Notes: generated from the sequence alone by a model not told the origin. Counted from the stretch's first letter, positions 12,041 through 23,958 are shown. The stretch is 64,000 bases of DNA from Falciphora oryzae (GCA_000733355.1 JNVV01000013.1:655323-719322); one strand, 5' to 3'. Program-made: numbers and translations.

Positions 12041-14547
12041 ATGCTGTCCGCTGTCCTTCGGCGAGCCTCCACCCCCTTATCCTTGGCTATCACCAGACAA
12101 TCCAGGATGGCCGCCACGGATGGAGCGCCGTGGTTTCTCGCCTCCAACTTTCCTGTGCTCTTTCCCTCCCACCGAGCGCTGACGCTGCCTGATGATGAGT
12201 TCGAATCCTTCATTGCGCAAGACGTTGGCTCCCGCCATGATGAACCGACACGTGTCGCCGCCGAGTCTGCGGCTGATGTAGCGACATCGGACGGCACCCT
12301 GATCGACACGCCCCCATCGACCACGGCCGACATTCACGAGGCGCTTGCTGCCGCCAAGCTCGCTGCCCCAGAGCCCGATCTGACTGCGGCCAAGTCCTCC
12401 AACCCCTTCATGAACGCCCTCCTGTCCCAGGCGGGCCCAAAGAACCCAGACAACAAAATGCTCACCGAGAATAGAGACGTCGCGCATCGGTCCAGCAAAA
12501 ATGCCCTCGTCGACCTATTCTTCGAGCTGGAGGATACTATCTCATCGCCACGCCTGGTTGAGGTTCTCACCGCGGCCTGGGCTGAGGATCCTGCAATGAC
12601 TTTGAAGATCGTCTTCAATGCCCGCTCTATCCACCTCGGAAAGAGTTCGAAGACGCTCTTTTACCGCTGCGCCGGCTGGCTGGCTCAGAACCACCCTTTG
12701 ACCCTCGTAGTCAATCTCCGTTGGCTCAGTCGCCCAGTGATTCCCAAAAAGGTCGAGAAGGAAGAGGCCGACGCCGAGAGGCCAGTCCTCATCGATGCTG
12801 CAGAGGTTGACGAGAATGATCCTGCCCACCACGACGTCCGAAATGGCGTTGCTCACGGTTACTGGAAAGACCTACTCAACATTCTGGCACTCGCTGCCAA
12901 CGGTACCTTGAACCCGCTGAGTGACCCCAAGGAATTGCTTAACCTAGATCAGAGGGGCGACAAGGACATTAGCAAAGTGTCTCAGGAAGATGCCAAAGTC
13001 AAGCGACACGCCACCCGCGAGGATCGGCACAGAAAGACCCTCGACAAGTTCGAGAACGATGCGGTCTACCGCGCGCTGCACCTGACTGTCGCGCGGCTTT
13101 TCGCAGCACAGCTTAAAGAGGATCTTCGCAAGCTCCGCAGCGGCGACTCGAAGGAGGTGAGACGGATATCCCTCTGCGCCAAGTGGGCACCCAGCATGGC
13201 CCGGTTCCACGATAAGCACACGTTTATCGTTTCCACTCTCGCCGAGCTGCTCTCTCCACCTGCCCCGGGAGGGCAGGCCGAGGACAGGGAGACTTTCCTC
13301 CGCCACGCGCGCGATAGCTATCGAAGGGACGTCGCGGCGTTGCGTAAGCAGCTCGAAGTGGTGGAGCGAGACGTGACGGCCCAGACGTTTGACAAGATCA
13401 AGTACGATCGCGTCCCGTCAATCGCTATGCAGAACTACACCCCTGTGTTTGCGGCAAAGGACCCAGAGCGGTTCGATGCGTATGTCACCAAGGTCGCACA
13501 GGGTAAGGCCCGAATATCGGGCGCCGTTCTGCTCCCCAGCACACTCGTCAGCAAAGCAAGGCCGAGCATGATCCGTTGCTATGGCGACATCTCAACCAGC
13601 AGAGGAAGAGGCGGCAGGACTGGGAGAGGGGGCAGGACGGGCGCTGCCGCGGCTGTGAATGCCAAGATCGCCGAGATGGAGGCCAAGGTCCTTGATGGCC
13701 AGTGGGCGACGCTAGTACAGCGAATTCGAGACTCGGGCACACTGTCGTCCAGCCTAGCGGTTTGCGACGTCAGCGGCAGTATGAACCACCCGACATTAGC
13801 TGACGGCACCACTCCGATGGACTCAGCCATCGGATTGTCGCTTCTGGTGGCCGAGGTAGCTGCGCCACCATTCGCGGGCGCATTCATCACTTTCAGCGAA
13901 GCGCCGGCCGTGGAGCGCGTAAACCTCGAAGCCGCCTTCCACAACAAGATCACCAGCTTGGAGAATTCCTCATGGGGAACGTCTACAAATTTTGTTGCCG
14001 TCTTCGAGAAGCTGATTCTCCCCCTCGCTCTCGACAACAAGATCAAGCCCGAGGACATGGTCAAACGTGTCTTTGTATTCTCAGACATGCAGTTCAACCA
14101 AGCTGAGTCGCACCAAGACAGATGGTCAACGAGCTTTGAGCGCATCTCGAGGCTCTACGAGGCCGCCGGCTATGAGATGCCCGAGCTNNNNNNNNNNNNN
14201 NNNNNNNNNNNNNNNNNNNNNNNNNNNNNNNNNNNNNNNNNNNNACGGGCTTCGGAGACCCGACGGCACCCAAGCCCGTAACGGCGGATACAGTGGGCAC
14301 GGCTCTCGTGAGTGGATATTCCCAGGGCATGCTCAAGGTCTTCCTGGACGGTGGTGGCTTCGAGGACCCCGAAGAGGAGGCAGAGGATGCGGCAGAGGAC
14401 CAGGAAGAGCCGGTGATTATCACCAAGGCCGGGAAGGACATCGAGATGCTTGAGCAGCCGAACAAGAAGCGCAAGACGGACCCACTACACGTGGTAAAGA
14501 AGGCGATCAACCATAAGGCGTATTCCATGTTAAAGGTCGTGGATTGA
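12041..14547 (+). CDS. DUF2828 / vWA-like protein, interrupted by an assembly gap
   Basis: Long protein (about 835 residues) of the DUF2828 family, whose C-terminal half has a von Willebrand A-like fold; molecular function is not established. The N-terminal part carries ASNFPVLFPSHRALTLPDDE and the middle is Lys/Arg/Glu-rich. A MIDAS-like motif DVSGSM lies near residue 576, followed by FAGAFITFSEAP and KRVFVFSDMQF. The sequence is unknown at 14188-14244 (N). Beyond it the family C-terminus resumes (TALVSGYSQGMLKVFLDGGG) and ends at 14547 with an acidic then basic tail. The frame after the gap is shifted relative to the frame before it, so the gap length is wrong or an error lies nearby. Start choices are 12041 (Arg-rich leader, possibly mitochondrial) or 12107 (MAATDGAPWF). 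No intron is seen. Confidence 0.85.
14188..14244. other. Assembly gap (57 N)
   Basis: Run of 57 unknown bases inside the DUF2828 coding region. For the upstream and downstream frames to join, the true length must be 1 modulo 3, whereas 57 is 0 modulo 3. The N count is therefore probably a scaffolding estimate. Confidence 0.98.
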
Positions 14548-15494
14548 GCAGCTCGATGGGAATCGAGTGAGCAAGGAATCCCTGCAAGTCTCCATCTCTG
14601 AATCTTTCCGATTAAAACATAGATATTAACTCAACTCCACTTTGGCATGTTCCAAGATCGATATGCAAACAACCTGGAAACAGGCAAAGTCATGGTCAAA
14701 ATCCACAAAGTTAACGATGCGTGCGTTTGACGAGTGTCTGCTACTGATTATTTGAAACTAGTACTTGGCATATTCGACCAGTTGTAATTCAAATCGAGCC
14801 CCCTCTTGGCCGGTGCCTGGAATGGTCATTGCTATGACCGCAAACCACATGACGTCATCGAGGCCGAGAAGAAAAGGGCGAAAAAATGACAGTCCCTGAG
14901 CAGAACTCGAACTAGGGCTGAACCTAGCCTCAGAAAAGCCGTGTGCCCTTGCACTACCCAGACAGAAGCAAGACGGGCTGGGTAGTCACCGATCCTCCGA
15001 ATGCAGGGGGCAGGTCTGTCCGCGACAAGAGGGAAAAGGGGGTGGGCAATCCTCAGGCAACATAAAAGCAGAAAGTGGACTAAAAAAAAAAAAAAGGGAC
15101 AAAGAAGCGAAGTGTTGGCACAGTCGGCCGGCAGGGTAAGGTCTTGTTTTGAGCTACTTCACTAGCTGCGACGCGATGACCAGCCTTTATCTACCATCGT
15201 TGGTTGCTGGCGGGATCAGGCGACCCCCAGGGGCTGCCTGGGGAATGCCCCACATTCCAGGCAGCGGAGAAGTGGGGCGAGGAAAAACAGGGTGTCGGGC
15301 TGCGACCTTGAGCCGACAACAGCCCCAAATTGGACCCATGACCGCGAAGCCAAGAAGGCCGTCGGCAGTCCGAGTCCCCGCTGATTTTCCCAACTGCAGA
15401 TTTGCGCCGACGTATAGGAAGCACTGGCGGCTCTAGTAAAAGAGGGAAAGACAAAAGGCTCGGAAGAGACAATGAGAGGGCCGAGGAGGGCATT
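14548..15494. other. Spacer upstream of the carrier gene
   Basis: No protein gene. A degenerate tRNA-like stretch is at about 14886-14962 (minus strand). It includes an 8-bp inverted repeat (14953-14960 with 14979-14986) and a run of 14 A at 15082-15095. Confidence 0.45.
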
Positions 15495-15498
15495 ATGA
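15472..15498 (+). promoter_or_regulatory. uORF overlapping the carrier start codon
   Basis: Eight-codon upstream open frame. Its ATG is at 15472 and its TGA at 15496-15498, overlapping the main ATG (15495-15497) in an ATGA arrangement. If the transcript leader includes 15472, this would force reinitiation or leaky scanning for the carrier protein. The transcript start is not known. Confidence 0.45.
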
Positions 15499-16937
15499 CC
15501 CCGACCGACGCCAACGGCGAGGGCGAGGGCCCTCGCCATAGGACGACCTCGGCGCTGCCGGGCGGAGCCGGCATCCTGCCCGTCGTCCCGCCGCCGGGGT
15601 CCGACCTGTACGACCCTAACACGCAGCGCAAAAACGCCGCCACCGCCGCATCGGCCGCCGGCGTGCGCGCCTTCACCTCTCAGGCCGTCGCCTTCTACTT
15701 CCGCGCCCCAGTCAAGGCCTTCTTCCGCACCCGCGTTGACTACCTCGCCTTTGCGCGCAGCATCCACCTCGAGCGCCACCAACAACAGCAGCAGCAGGTC
15801 TCCTCCGCCAGCCGCCTGCGCCAGGTCTGGTTCTGGCTGCGCGGCACCACGCCCGGCGTGCTGACCAGCGCCATCCGCCACCAGGGGTGGTCCGTTGTGC
15901 CCGACCACGTGCTGCCGCCCCTGATCGCCAACGTCGCCGTCGGCGCGGTCCTCTACTCGAGCTACCTGCACATCCTGGCCCACCTGCACGAGGAGTCGGG
16001 TCGCGGCGCCAAGCGCGTCTACCCGCCCCCCGGCCCGCAGGACACGTTTATAGCGGGCCTACTGGCTGGCTCCATACAGAGCTTCGTCGCCGCGCCCCTC
16101 GACGCCATCCAGGCCCGCTACGACCACCGCGAACTGATGGCCAGCGCAAAGGGCAGCGGCGGCACTGGTGGCGGCGGCAAGCCTCCCAGCATGTGGTCGT
16201 TCAGCGCCGCCAAGCTGCGCGAGATTGGCCTGCGCGGCGTCTTTGCCGGCTGGGGCATGTCGCTGGCCAAGGACAGCGTCGGCAGCGCCGTTTTCTTCAG
16301 CACTTTTGAGTACGTCAAAGCGCAGGGCTACTACAAGTTTGTCAGGTGGTACTACGGCGGTCTGAGCGACGACATTGTCGACCTGCTATCGCGGCGGCGG
16401 CCACCGCTGCCGCCCAGCAGCGACAATCGGCATCATCACCTCTCCACGCAGGCTGCAGCAGCCGGCAACGCCGAAGACCACCAGCCGACGGTGATCCGTC
16501 CGCACTACGCCATCGAGCCGGGCTTCCTGCTCCTAGCGGGTATAAGCGCATCGATAATCCAGCAGTTGGCCGTGTACCCGCTTACGCACCTGCAGCTCGA
16601 GCATTTCAACCACCTCGAGGACCTCGATGCCAAAGCGCGCCGCTTCCGCACCGAGCCCACCAGCCCCGGCGGCCTCCGCGGCCCGCGTGACTGGCGCATG
16701 TGGCGCGCCTACTACCGCGCCTACCAGGAGACCTGGCAGCAGTGCTCGGTGGCTGCCTCGGCCGAGGGCAGGAGCATGGCCGGGTGGCTCTACCGCGGCT
16801 TCTGGTGGAACACGGTCCGGCAGGTGCCGAGCACCAGCGCCGGCTTGATCATCTTCGAGCTCGTAAGGCGAAAGTATGGCTTTGGCGGAGACGAGGTGCG
16901 GATTACCAAGGATGGCTATGATATCCTGCTGGCTTAA
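15495..16937 (+). CDS. Atypical mitochondrial carrier family protein
   Basis: A 480-residue intronless product with mitochondrial-carrier (SLC25-type) features, probably in the inner mitochondrial membrane; the transported substrate is unknown. A first carrier signature is near residue 200 (FVAAPLDAIQARYDHREL), matching the P-x-D/E-x-x-R/K rule. A degenerate second one is near residue 360 (LAVYPLTHLQLEHF), and an aromatic-rich C-terminal segment (YRGFWWNTVRQVPSTSAGL) resembles the final transmembrane repeat. The N-terminal 90 residues are hydrophilic and include a poly-Gln run. Carriers are usually near 300 residues, so the long N-terminus and His/Ala-rich insertion (about residues 295-335) are unusual. 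The start at 15495 is the first in-frame ATG. Confidence 0.8.
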   Translation: MTPTDANGEGEGPRHRTTSALPGGAGILPVVPPPGSDLYDPNTQRKNAATAASAAGVRAFTSQAVAFYFRAPVKAFFRTRVDYLAFARSIHLERHQQQQQQVSSASRLRQVWFWLRGTTPGVLTSAIRHQGWSVVPDHVLPPLIANVAVGAVLYSSYLHILAHLHEESGRGAKRVYPPPGPQDTFIAGLLAGSIQSFVAAPLDAIQARYDHRELMASAKGSGGTGGGGKPPSMWSFSAAKLREIGLRGVFAGWGMSLAKDSVGSAVFFSTFEYVKAQGYYKFVRWYYGGLSDDIVDLLSRRRPPLPPSSDNRHHHLSTQAAAAGNAEDHQPTVIRPHYAIEPGFLLLAGISASIIQQLAVYPLTHLQLEHFNHLEDLDAKARRFRTEPTSPGGLRGPRDWRMWRAYYRAYQETWQQCSVAASAEGRSMAGWLYRGFWWNTVRQVPSTSAGLIIFELVRRKYGFGGDEVRITKDGYDILLA

Positions 16938-17222
16938 CCGTATGTGGCATGTATGCATTGCAACATTCTTCCCTGCTCCATCTTTATTTCCTTGCCGGCG
17001 TGGCGTTTTGGGTTACTGGTTTTTACTTGTATTTTCTTTTTTCTTTTCGTTCTCCTTCCAGTAGACAGGCATACCTCACTCACCCTTGCCGTTTTCTATC
17101 CCTTCTCTACACCTAGCTCTTATTTGTACATCTCTGCCCATCTCCCGGATCCACGTTAGACTTAGACAGGCCGTTGTGGCATTTATAACAGCGCCCAACA
17201 CTGAAAAAAAAACGCCGCTCTC

Positions 17223-18340
17223 TTAGTAGAATCCCAACCCTTTAAAAGCAGGCCGGATGCGCACTAGCCAGTAGCCGACTCCAAAAAACGCACCGCCGAG
17301 ATGCGCGGCGTACCCGACGAAATTGCCCATCCAGTTCTCCGTCGGGCCTTGCGTCCGCGCATGATATAGGCGATACATGTCCCAGCCCAAAAAGCCAAAG
17401 AACATGACCCCGAGCGGCATCGGCACCGGCGGGATGATCAGGGCCACCCACTGGCGCGGGGCGGTGCAGGCCACGGCCGCCATGATGCCCTCTATCATGC
17501 CGCTGGCGCCGAGGGTGCCCGAGACGACGTCCTGGTGCCCGCCGGTCTGCTCGTTGAGCAGCGACGCCGCGCTCGCCGTGAGCGCGGAGCCCAGGGACAG
17601 GAACGCCAGGCGCGCGGCGCCGAAGCCCAGGCGCAGGGCCATGGTGGCCGAGAACTGGAAGACCATCATGTTGACTGTTTTTGTGCGGAAAGGAGAACAA
17701 TCAAGCCAGGGAGGGCGGGGCCGAGAGATGATGGAGGTGATATTAGCAATCGATGCATCCCGATCAACACGCACAGAAGAAAAAAAGGGGCAAGGGGCAA
17801 GGGGTAAAGGGGCCCCGCTCCAGCCTTACCTGCGAGATGCACAGTGTCGTAGTGGGAAAAGGCCGACGTGAGGAGGGTCCACCACCGGCCCTGCAGCACG
17901 TTGTCGGACGACAGGACGAAGTTGTCCCTCATCCAGTCGAGCTTCTCGGTCGTGCGCGACCACCGCGCCGACCACGGCGAGTTGTGCGGCCCTTCGCTCC
18001 TGGCCAGCCACCACCAGTAGTAGACGACCAGGTTGGCGCCGATGACGCCGTAGACGATGGCCCGCGCCTTGAGCCGGCTGATGGGCACCATCGGCGACGG
18101 CGGCGGCGGCGGCGGAGGCGGGTAGTAGTGGTGGCGGCTGCTCGGCCGGTACCGGTGCATCGACCGGGCCGCCGCCGCCCCCTGACCGGGGCTTCGCGCT
18201 GCTGCTGCGCCGTGCTTTAGGATGGATGGCCGGGCCGGGCCTGGGGGGCGGAACCGGGGCAGGGCGTCTGCGCCGCGCCGCAGGGCCAGCGAGGGCAGAC
18301 GCGAGGCCGACGGGCCCCGGCTGAGGCGAGCAAGCAACAT
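17223..18340 (-). CDS. Rhomboid-family intramembrane serine protease
   Basis: Predicted intramembrane protease of 320 residues from exons 18340-17830 and 17674-17223 (donor GTAAGG, joined as HLAVNMM). The N-terminal 90 residues are Arg/Pro-rich with a run of eight prolines and could serve as a mitochondrial presequence. TM helices follow (IVYGVIGANLVVYYWWWLA and later segments). Rhomboid marks seen are WWTLLTSAFSHYD, the HLxxN-type HLAVN, the catalytic Ser in GASG (about residue 228) and the catalytic His in GYAAHLGG (about residue 295). Both catalytic residues are present, so it is probably active. A mitochondrial PARL/Pcp1-like role is possible but not shown. It ends convergently with the carrier gene (285-base gap). 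Confidence 0.87.
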
Positions 18341-18727
18341 CACGCGACGAGGCTGTGCTGGATTTTCAAGGCCAAGTCACGTTCTCTTCGTTCATTCGGT
18401 TGGGCACCATCGGCAATATGTTTTAAATGGAAGGATGGCGGATGATGCATAGGTTTGCTATCAAGGCTCCATGTTGGTTATGCAAATTGGAAGCACGTGT
18501 GTGACGCCAACCGTCAGCTGCAGGGGTGGGTCCGATTTGGATCGAATGTGGGTCTCCCGTGGTGACAATCAGGCTGATTGGGCGGCTGTTACTCTCCTTC
18601 ACATTCGTATGGCTGGGCATTGATAACGGCAGCAGCGACGGCGAGAAGAGGGTGAGGTAACGAGATCTTAATATTTACACTAAAACTACAGCCCGAGGCG
18701 ACGCGCACGGCTAATACCACGCTAGTG
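18341..18727. other. Short spacer
   Basis: No gene seen. It is the 5' side of the rhomboid gene and the 3' side of the receptor gene, both on the minus strand. Confidence 0.5.
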
Positions 18728-20707
18728 TCATGGCCTGCTCAATATGTCCATGTTGATGGCCACTCCTTTTTCGCTGTTGCGCGAGGAACTCCCGGCAACC
18801 GTCGTCGAGGAGCTTCCCGCGCCAACCTGGCCGTCGTGCATCAACGGGCCCATAGCCGCAATATAGTCCGCAGGCGAGACAACAAGCCCTTGGCCGCTAG
18901 ATTCTGGGTCCGTTTCGATTACCACCGTCGTCACTAGGTCCATCTGGATCCCGCCTAGCGGCGTTTCACCGTGGGAAGCCCGCCCTGCGGCGCCCCGGAG
19001 CGACTCCTGGCTGACACTCCGCTGAGTGCGATGCAGCCGGCTACCGCCTCGCCGTGCGCGCCCGTCCAAGCTATCGACGCCCAAGCTGCTGCTGCCTCCT
19101 CCCGCTGCTCGTCCCCATCGTGGCACCCATCTAGAGCTGCGAAGACCCCTCCACCAGGACCACCGTCGCAGTCCGTCCTGGCCGGCCGCAGACTGGGCCT
19201 TGTCGACTTCGCTGGCGCGGCGCGCCCCACCCCCACTGGCAGCCGATACCGCAATGGCCGAGGTGCTTGCTGCTCCGCCGCTGCTCCCGGCGGCCCCGGC
19301 GCCCTGGACCCAGACCATATTCCCGTACTTGCGGTCCTGGGGTGTGCGCATGAAGCTGAAGGTCTCGAGCCCCAGCGCACCCGCAACCTCGACCGCGTCA
19401 CCAAACACGACGTCCCGGCGCGTGAAGCCCCATATGAGCACGTCGAGCAGGCCGTTGCCCGCAATGAGGGCGCCCGAGGCGCAGAAGTAGAGAATGGACA
19501 CGTCGACATTCGTCATAGTCATGATGCGCCCTATTGCCAGCGGCGACGTGAGAACGAGGAAGATAACGGGGTAGGTCAGGAACCCCCAGCTATATCCGCC
19601 GCGGAGAGTCTCGCTCGTGTTCTTGGAAACGGCTTCGGATGCGGTTCCGTCTCCGGCCGCGGCGAGGCCGGGGTCGGTTTCCAGACTCCTCTTGGTTAGA
19701 CGGAGGAAGATTATTGTGTAGAGAACGCTCGTCGACGCGAGCGACATAAAAATGAAGAGATAGTGTGTCAGCAACCTGACGTCGTCGTATTCCTTGTTGA
19801 TCCAGCACTGGAATCGCCATGAACAATGTCAAGTTAGCACGTCGAACGGCAGAGCGCCGAGAAGAAGAGTGAAAAGTGCCAGCCGTTACAAGTCTAACAA
19901 GAACAAGCCAGTAGATATGTTGCGCGAACGTACCCAAGCCGCTGCGCGCACGTAGAACCCCCCGTCAGACGCACCATTCCTCGTCGCCGCCATCCCAATG
20001 GGGACCATAAGGTAGTCAAAGACCCACAAGGCTACACAGGTTACGATGATGGCGCGCTGGGAGGGCTTCCACCCCTGGATGGCAACCACATACGTGTGCA
20101 CGGCGATGGCGGTGATAAAAAGGCTGGCAGCCAGGTCTCCCGTGGAGACGAACCATCCCTGAGCCCAGCACGTCGGCGTGCCCACATCGATTCTGTCCCG
20201 CACCAGCCAGATAGCGTTGAGCACAAAGGCCATGCTCTGGTGCATGTCGGCCAGCAGCAGGTTGTACAGCAGCACGACGAACTGGTTGGGCTCATCGGGC
20301 GGCGGCGGGGATGGTGGCTGCTCGTCGGTAACGACCCTTTGCGGGTTCTGATGAAATTTGTTCTGGGAAGATGATCCCGGCCTGGCGCCGCTCTCGTTGC
20401 GCGAGTCCTCGGCCTTCAGGACGCCAAGCCGGCCGTCAGCCCTGCGCTGGAAGTGCTTGGGCGCTAGGCCTAGGGTCAGGTCGACACTGGCGGTGCTGTA
20501 CGCATCGTGCGGGTCGCTCCGGCGGCGTCGGTGCCGGACGTGCCACTGGAGCAGCTTGATCGTCAGGTGGATGAAGAGCGCGGTGCTCATGATGAACGAG
20601 AGGCCGGCGACCACAACGACGGCGATCAGGCCGTTGCGGTGATCAGTCGGGAGGCCGACCAGAGAGGCGCTCTCAGGGGCCAGACGGCCCCTGGAGGATT
20701 CGGACAT
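18728..20707 (-). CDS. Seven-transmembrane receptor-like protein (putative GPCR)
   Basis: 617 residues from exons 20707-19934 and 19807-18728 (donor GTACGT; joined as AAAWCWINKEY). Seven hydrophobic segments can be placed: about 24-48, 137-160, 180-205, 218-240, 267-290, 325-347 and 353-380. The first intracellular loop is long (about 85 residues, Arg/Ser/Pro-rich). Segments such as YNLLLADMHQSMAFVLNAIW, GWFVSTGDLAASLFITAIAV and GGFYVRAAAW resemble fungal receptor-like proteins of the Git3/cAMP-receptor-like group. The C-terminal tail of about 220 residues is Ser/Gly/Arg-rich and could be a site for phosphorylation and coupling. Ligand and G protein are unknown. The ATG at 20707 is the first in frame. 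Confidence 0.78.
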
Positions 20708-23700
20708 TTGACCTTTTCGATTAGGCTGCCCAGGTGGCTAGGACGCAGTTGTTTCTCCTCGCAGCAAAGCCTTGTTTGTTTTCAACTCTGCTAGCTGTCG
20801 TCGTGATCGGACCGCATCGTGGACGGCTTGTTCCGCAGTCGTCGAAACGGATGCCACAAGTCGCAACATATGACATTAACGAACGTGGCGTCGAGAAGCG
20901 AAAGGGCTGCGGACCCATGGGGGATGGGGAGGGGGCGGCCAGAACAGACGTTTTGTAAAGAATGGCGACAGCACCCCGTCCAGATCGCGAGGCCATGGGG
21001 GCGGGCGGCATTGCTGACAGAGCTCTGGGAAACTTTTTGCAGTCAAACGCGACGGCGATCGCCCCATTCAAACAACCGGCGGGCGCATCGCCATTCGCTG
21101 GGGTTGCGTGGGGCGGGCGAGGTGAGTTGGAAATTGGTCCCGCTGGAACCCGTAACCTGAGGAGACACGACTCAGTCCATCGTATCCGAGGATCAAGCCA
21201 ACCCCGGCGGCTGACTTGAACACGGAGGAGGGGCCGCGCTGCTGTCCCATCCCGCCTGTTGCGCACTGGGCTGAGGTGAGCAGCGGTGTAAGGAAGGGCC
21301 CGCGAGCGAGTCGTTGCGACGACAAACAAGGCCGGTGAAGAGGACTGTCGCGATGGGTTCCCCTGCTTGTCCTCGACTTTGTTTCGCCGCCTTGGCGCTC
21401 GGCTTGGGCGCCGGGCCCTCGGTGGTGATTGCGATATGCCAGCAGCCAGTGGCCCATCCGCGCTCCGTCTTCTCACCTGTATTTTGTTCTTCCATCTTGG
21501 CAGCCGAGGCTTTTGTTCGAGCCTGGGCAAGGGGTTTTGGGTTAGCACCAAATAGGAATGTCGGCGCGGTGGGTGATCCTTCCAAACCCACAACCTAATC
21601 CGAACAAGGCAGGAACGCAGCCAAGCCCGCCTGCCTCCCTGCAGCACACGACCCATTGAAGCCAAGTCAGCCCCGCCCGGGCTGCAGCGCTCCAGAGCCC
21701 ACATTATGCTTGAAATGCCCGAGTCAGAGCATCGCAGCGTGCGGGGGACCCCCAGACGACAGGCACACAGCGTCGCACTGCAGGAGAGCTGGAAAAGTAT
21801 CAGGGCAGCATACTACGTACACGTGGATATGGATGTTGCGATGGCTCCCCGTGCAGCTTCAAGCGGCAGGATTCAGCGAGAGAAGCGGCCGACCAGCGAG
21901 GGCGAGCTAGGGAGCTGCGACTGCGAAGCGTCCACTGATTCGCCGCTCCCCAAATTACCAAAAAAACGGTGCCTTCTCCCTATCCGTCATAGCGAAGCCC
22001 ACATGCCCACACTACATTGACTTTGGCGCAGTTTCAATCTTCTGCTAGCTCAACCACCTGGCCGGCAGGCATCCAGCGTCCGGATCCATCCGTCCGCCGA
22101 CACCGGCCTCAGCAAGGGAAATCTAGTGCGCATCGCCAAACTCTAAAGGATTGCACAAAACCGGCACTCCCAGAACTTACAAGCAACCCGGTACGGGATG
22201 CGCCGATCCCGACTCGTCCGCCACGTGTCCAAGCTTGCCCAGCCAGCCAGGCACCGCCTCCATCCAGGATGCACCTCCCATGTTGGCGTCGCTTTGATCC
22301 AATGAACCATGTCAGCCTTCTGGAAGACACTCGTCCAAAACTAGCGCCGGGACACCTCCCGTGAAACCGCTAGTCATCGACTGGGCAAAAACTGTACATG
22401 GAAGGGTCTGCCCTGTCCAACCCGGGCTAATTATGTACCACGTACACCGACAGCCCAGTTGTCTTCCAGGATTGTCTAGCCATATCCTCTCTGTGTGACC
22501 TGGATGCCCTCGTCGCATATCAGCACAGCAACTGATGGTCAGGGTACCGGCTACTGCGATGTTGGAAACACGGCCTTTGTCGGTCGCAACGTCAAATTTG
22601 TTTGTCAGCGCCCGCCTATAATTAAAAAGCGTCTCCTTGCCTTACCTTCGTTCTTGGCAAGGGCTATCAGCATTTAATCCCCGTGAAAACTGGGTACGTG
22701 GGAAGCACGCACCACTCGCAGGATTCCTGCGAGAGGGTATAATGTTAATCAGAATTCAACGAATGCTACACTGGACTGCCGGAGGCGAACTCGTGAGGCT
22801 GCCGTGGCGCAGCTGCGGAGCTGTGTTTCCCTCTTTTGGCCTTCAGAGATAGCATTTGGGGGTCTATCCAATTAAGACCCAAGAATCATGAAGCTCGGGC
22901 GCCCACTGCTCGAAGTCTCGAAGTCTATTCTGGCTACTGCTGATATCGTCTCTCCGCTGCAAAGGAATTATTGGCCTACAGCTCAACCCTATCGCAACCC
23001 CCAAAAAGGCATTAATGTCGATATGGCAGCGTCAAGCCGAGAAGGGGATGTTCATCACTTTATAAAAGGAAAAACGAGAGAGGAACGAAAAGAGAAAATA
23101 AAAAGGAAGATATGAAGAAAAGGGGGGAAAGAGGAAATAAAGAGAAAATAAAGACAATGCTCAAAGAAAGACTCGAACCCAAGTGCTCTGGGTGCGCAAA
23201 ATAACCTGGGCACAACACTGGATGGATCTCACAAATACATAGAGCCACTCGGCAAAGGCCCAAACAAAGCATCTGTTTGGGTGGGGCTTGTGGGCGCAAA
23301 AGATTGCCCGGAAAGCTCCGAGAGAATTCTGTAGGTAGACTCCAGAGCTGCCAGTTCAGCCCCCCAGGAACCAGATGGTTAACCGTAAGGACCGAGAGAT
23401 ACCGCTACACTACGCGGGCAAGTTTTATGTTGAGACTTGCCCCAACAGCAACGATTGATATTACGTGAGACAAGCTACGTCGACGCTAATAATTCACAAA
23501 TCACTTTAACCAGATGCCTTTTGAGGAAAGTGATAATTTACGAGATTTCTAATTTACAGGAGCGACGCAAAAGCACCAGCGACCAGGAAATCCGGATAGT
23601 GATGCAAGAACTGACACATTTTCCGGTTGGGCTTAGAATCAGCTCTAGAGACCAGGTCATAGCGAGATGGGGATGGCTAGAATTGCAAGAGATAGGAATA

Positions 23701-23958
23701 AGAAATCAGAAAGAGGTAATCAACATGGGAATGGATAATGGCTAGAATAAAGCTGGGTGAGTCCACTGAAGGTGGCCATAATAAATGTATAATCAGGAGA
23801 CCCAGAAGACCCTGCCGTGGGAGTTCAATATAATATGTCGAATATATCAGCAGCCGTGCGTGCCGAAGACGTACGCTACCTTGGAGAAAAACACACGCTA
23901 CATGAAAGAAACAGTGTCTATGAGCAACTCTGGCTTTGTCACACACTGTCCCGCCGCC
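20708..23958. other. Large spacer, no supported protein gene
   Basis: About 3.2 kb without a recognisable gene. A 327-residue open frame on the minus strand (20721-21704) has a random-looking, Arg/Pro-rich composition and lies in the probable leader of the receptor gene. A purine-rich tract runs from about 23068 to 23158, and a degenerate tRNA-like stretch with A- and B-box-like sequences is at about 23165-23265 on the minus strand. Confidence 0.45.
23068..23158 (+). repeat. Purine-rich low-complexity tract
   Basis: About 90 bases almost entirely A and G on the plus strand, made of irregular GA/AAA repeats. Confidence 0.7.

Noticed and set aside
14886..14962. Functional tRNA gene
   Set aside because: T-arm and anticodon stems do not pair and the D-loop is too short; reported only as a tRNA-like relic.
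20721..21704. 327-residue open frame on the minus strand
   Set aside because: Random-looking Arg/Pro-rich composition and no domain; it lies directly upstream of the receptor gene in its probable leader.
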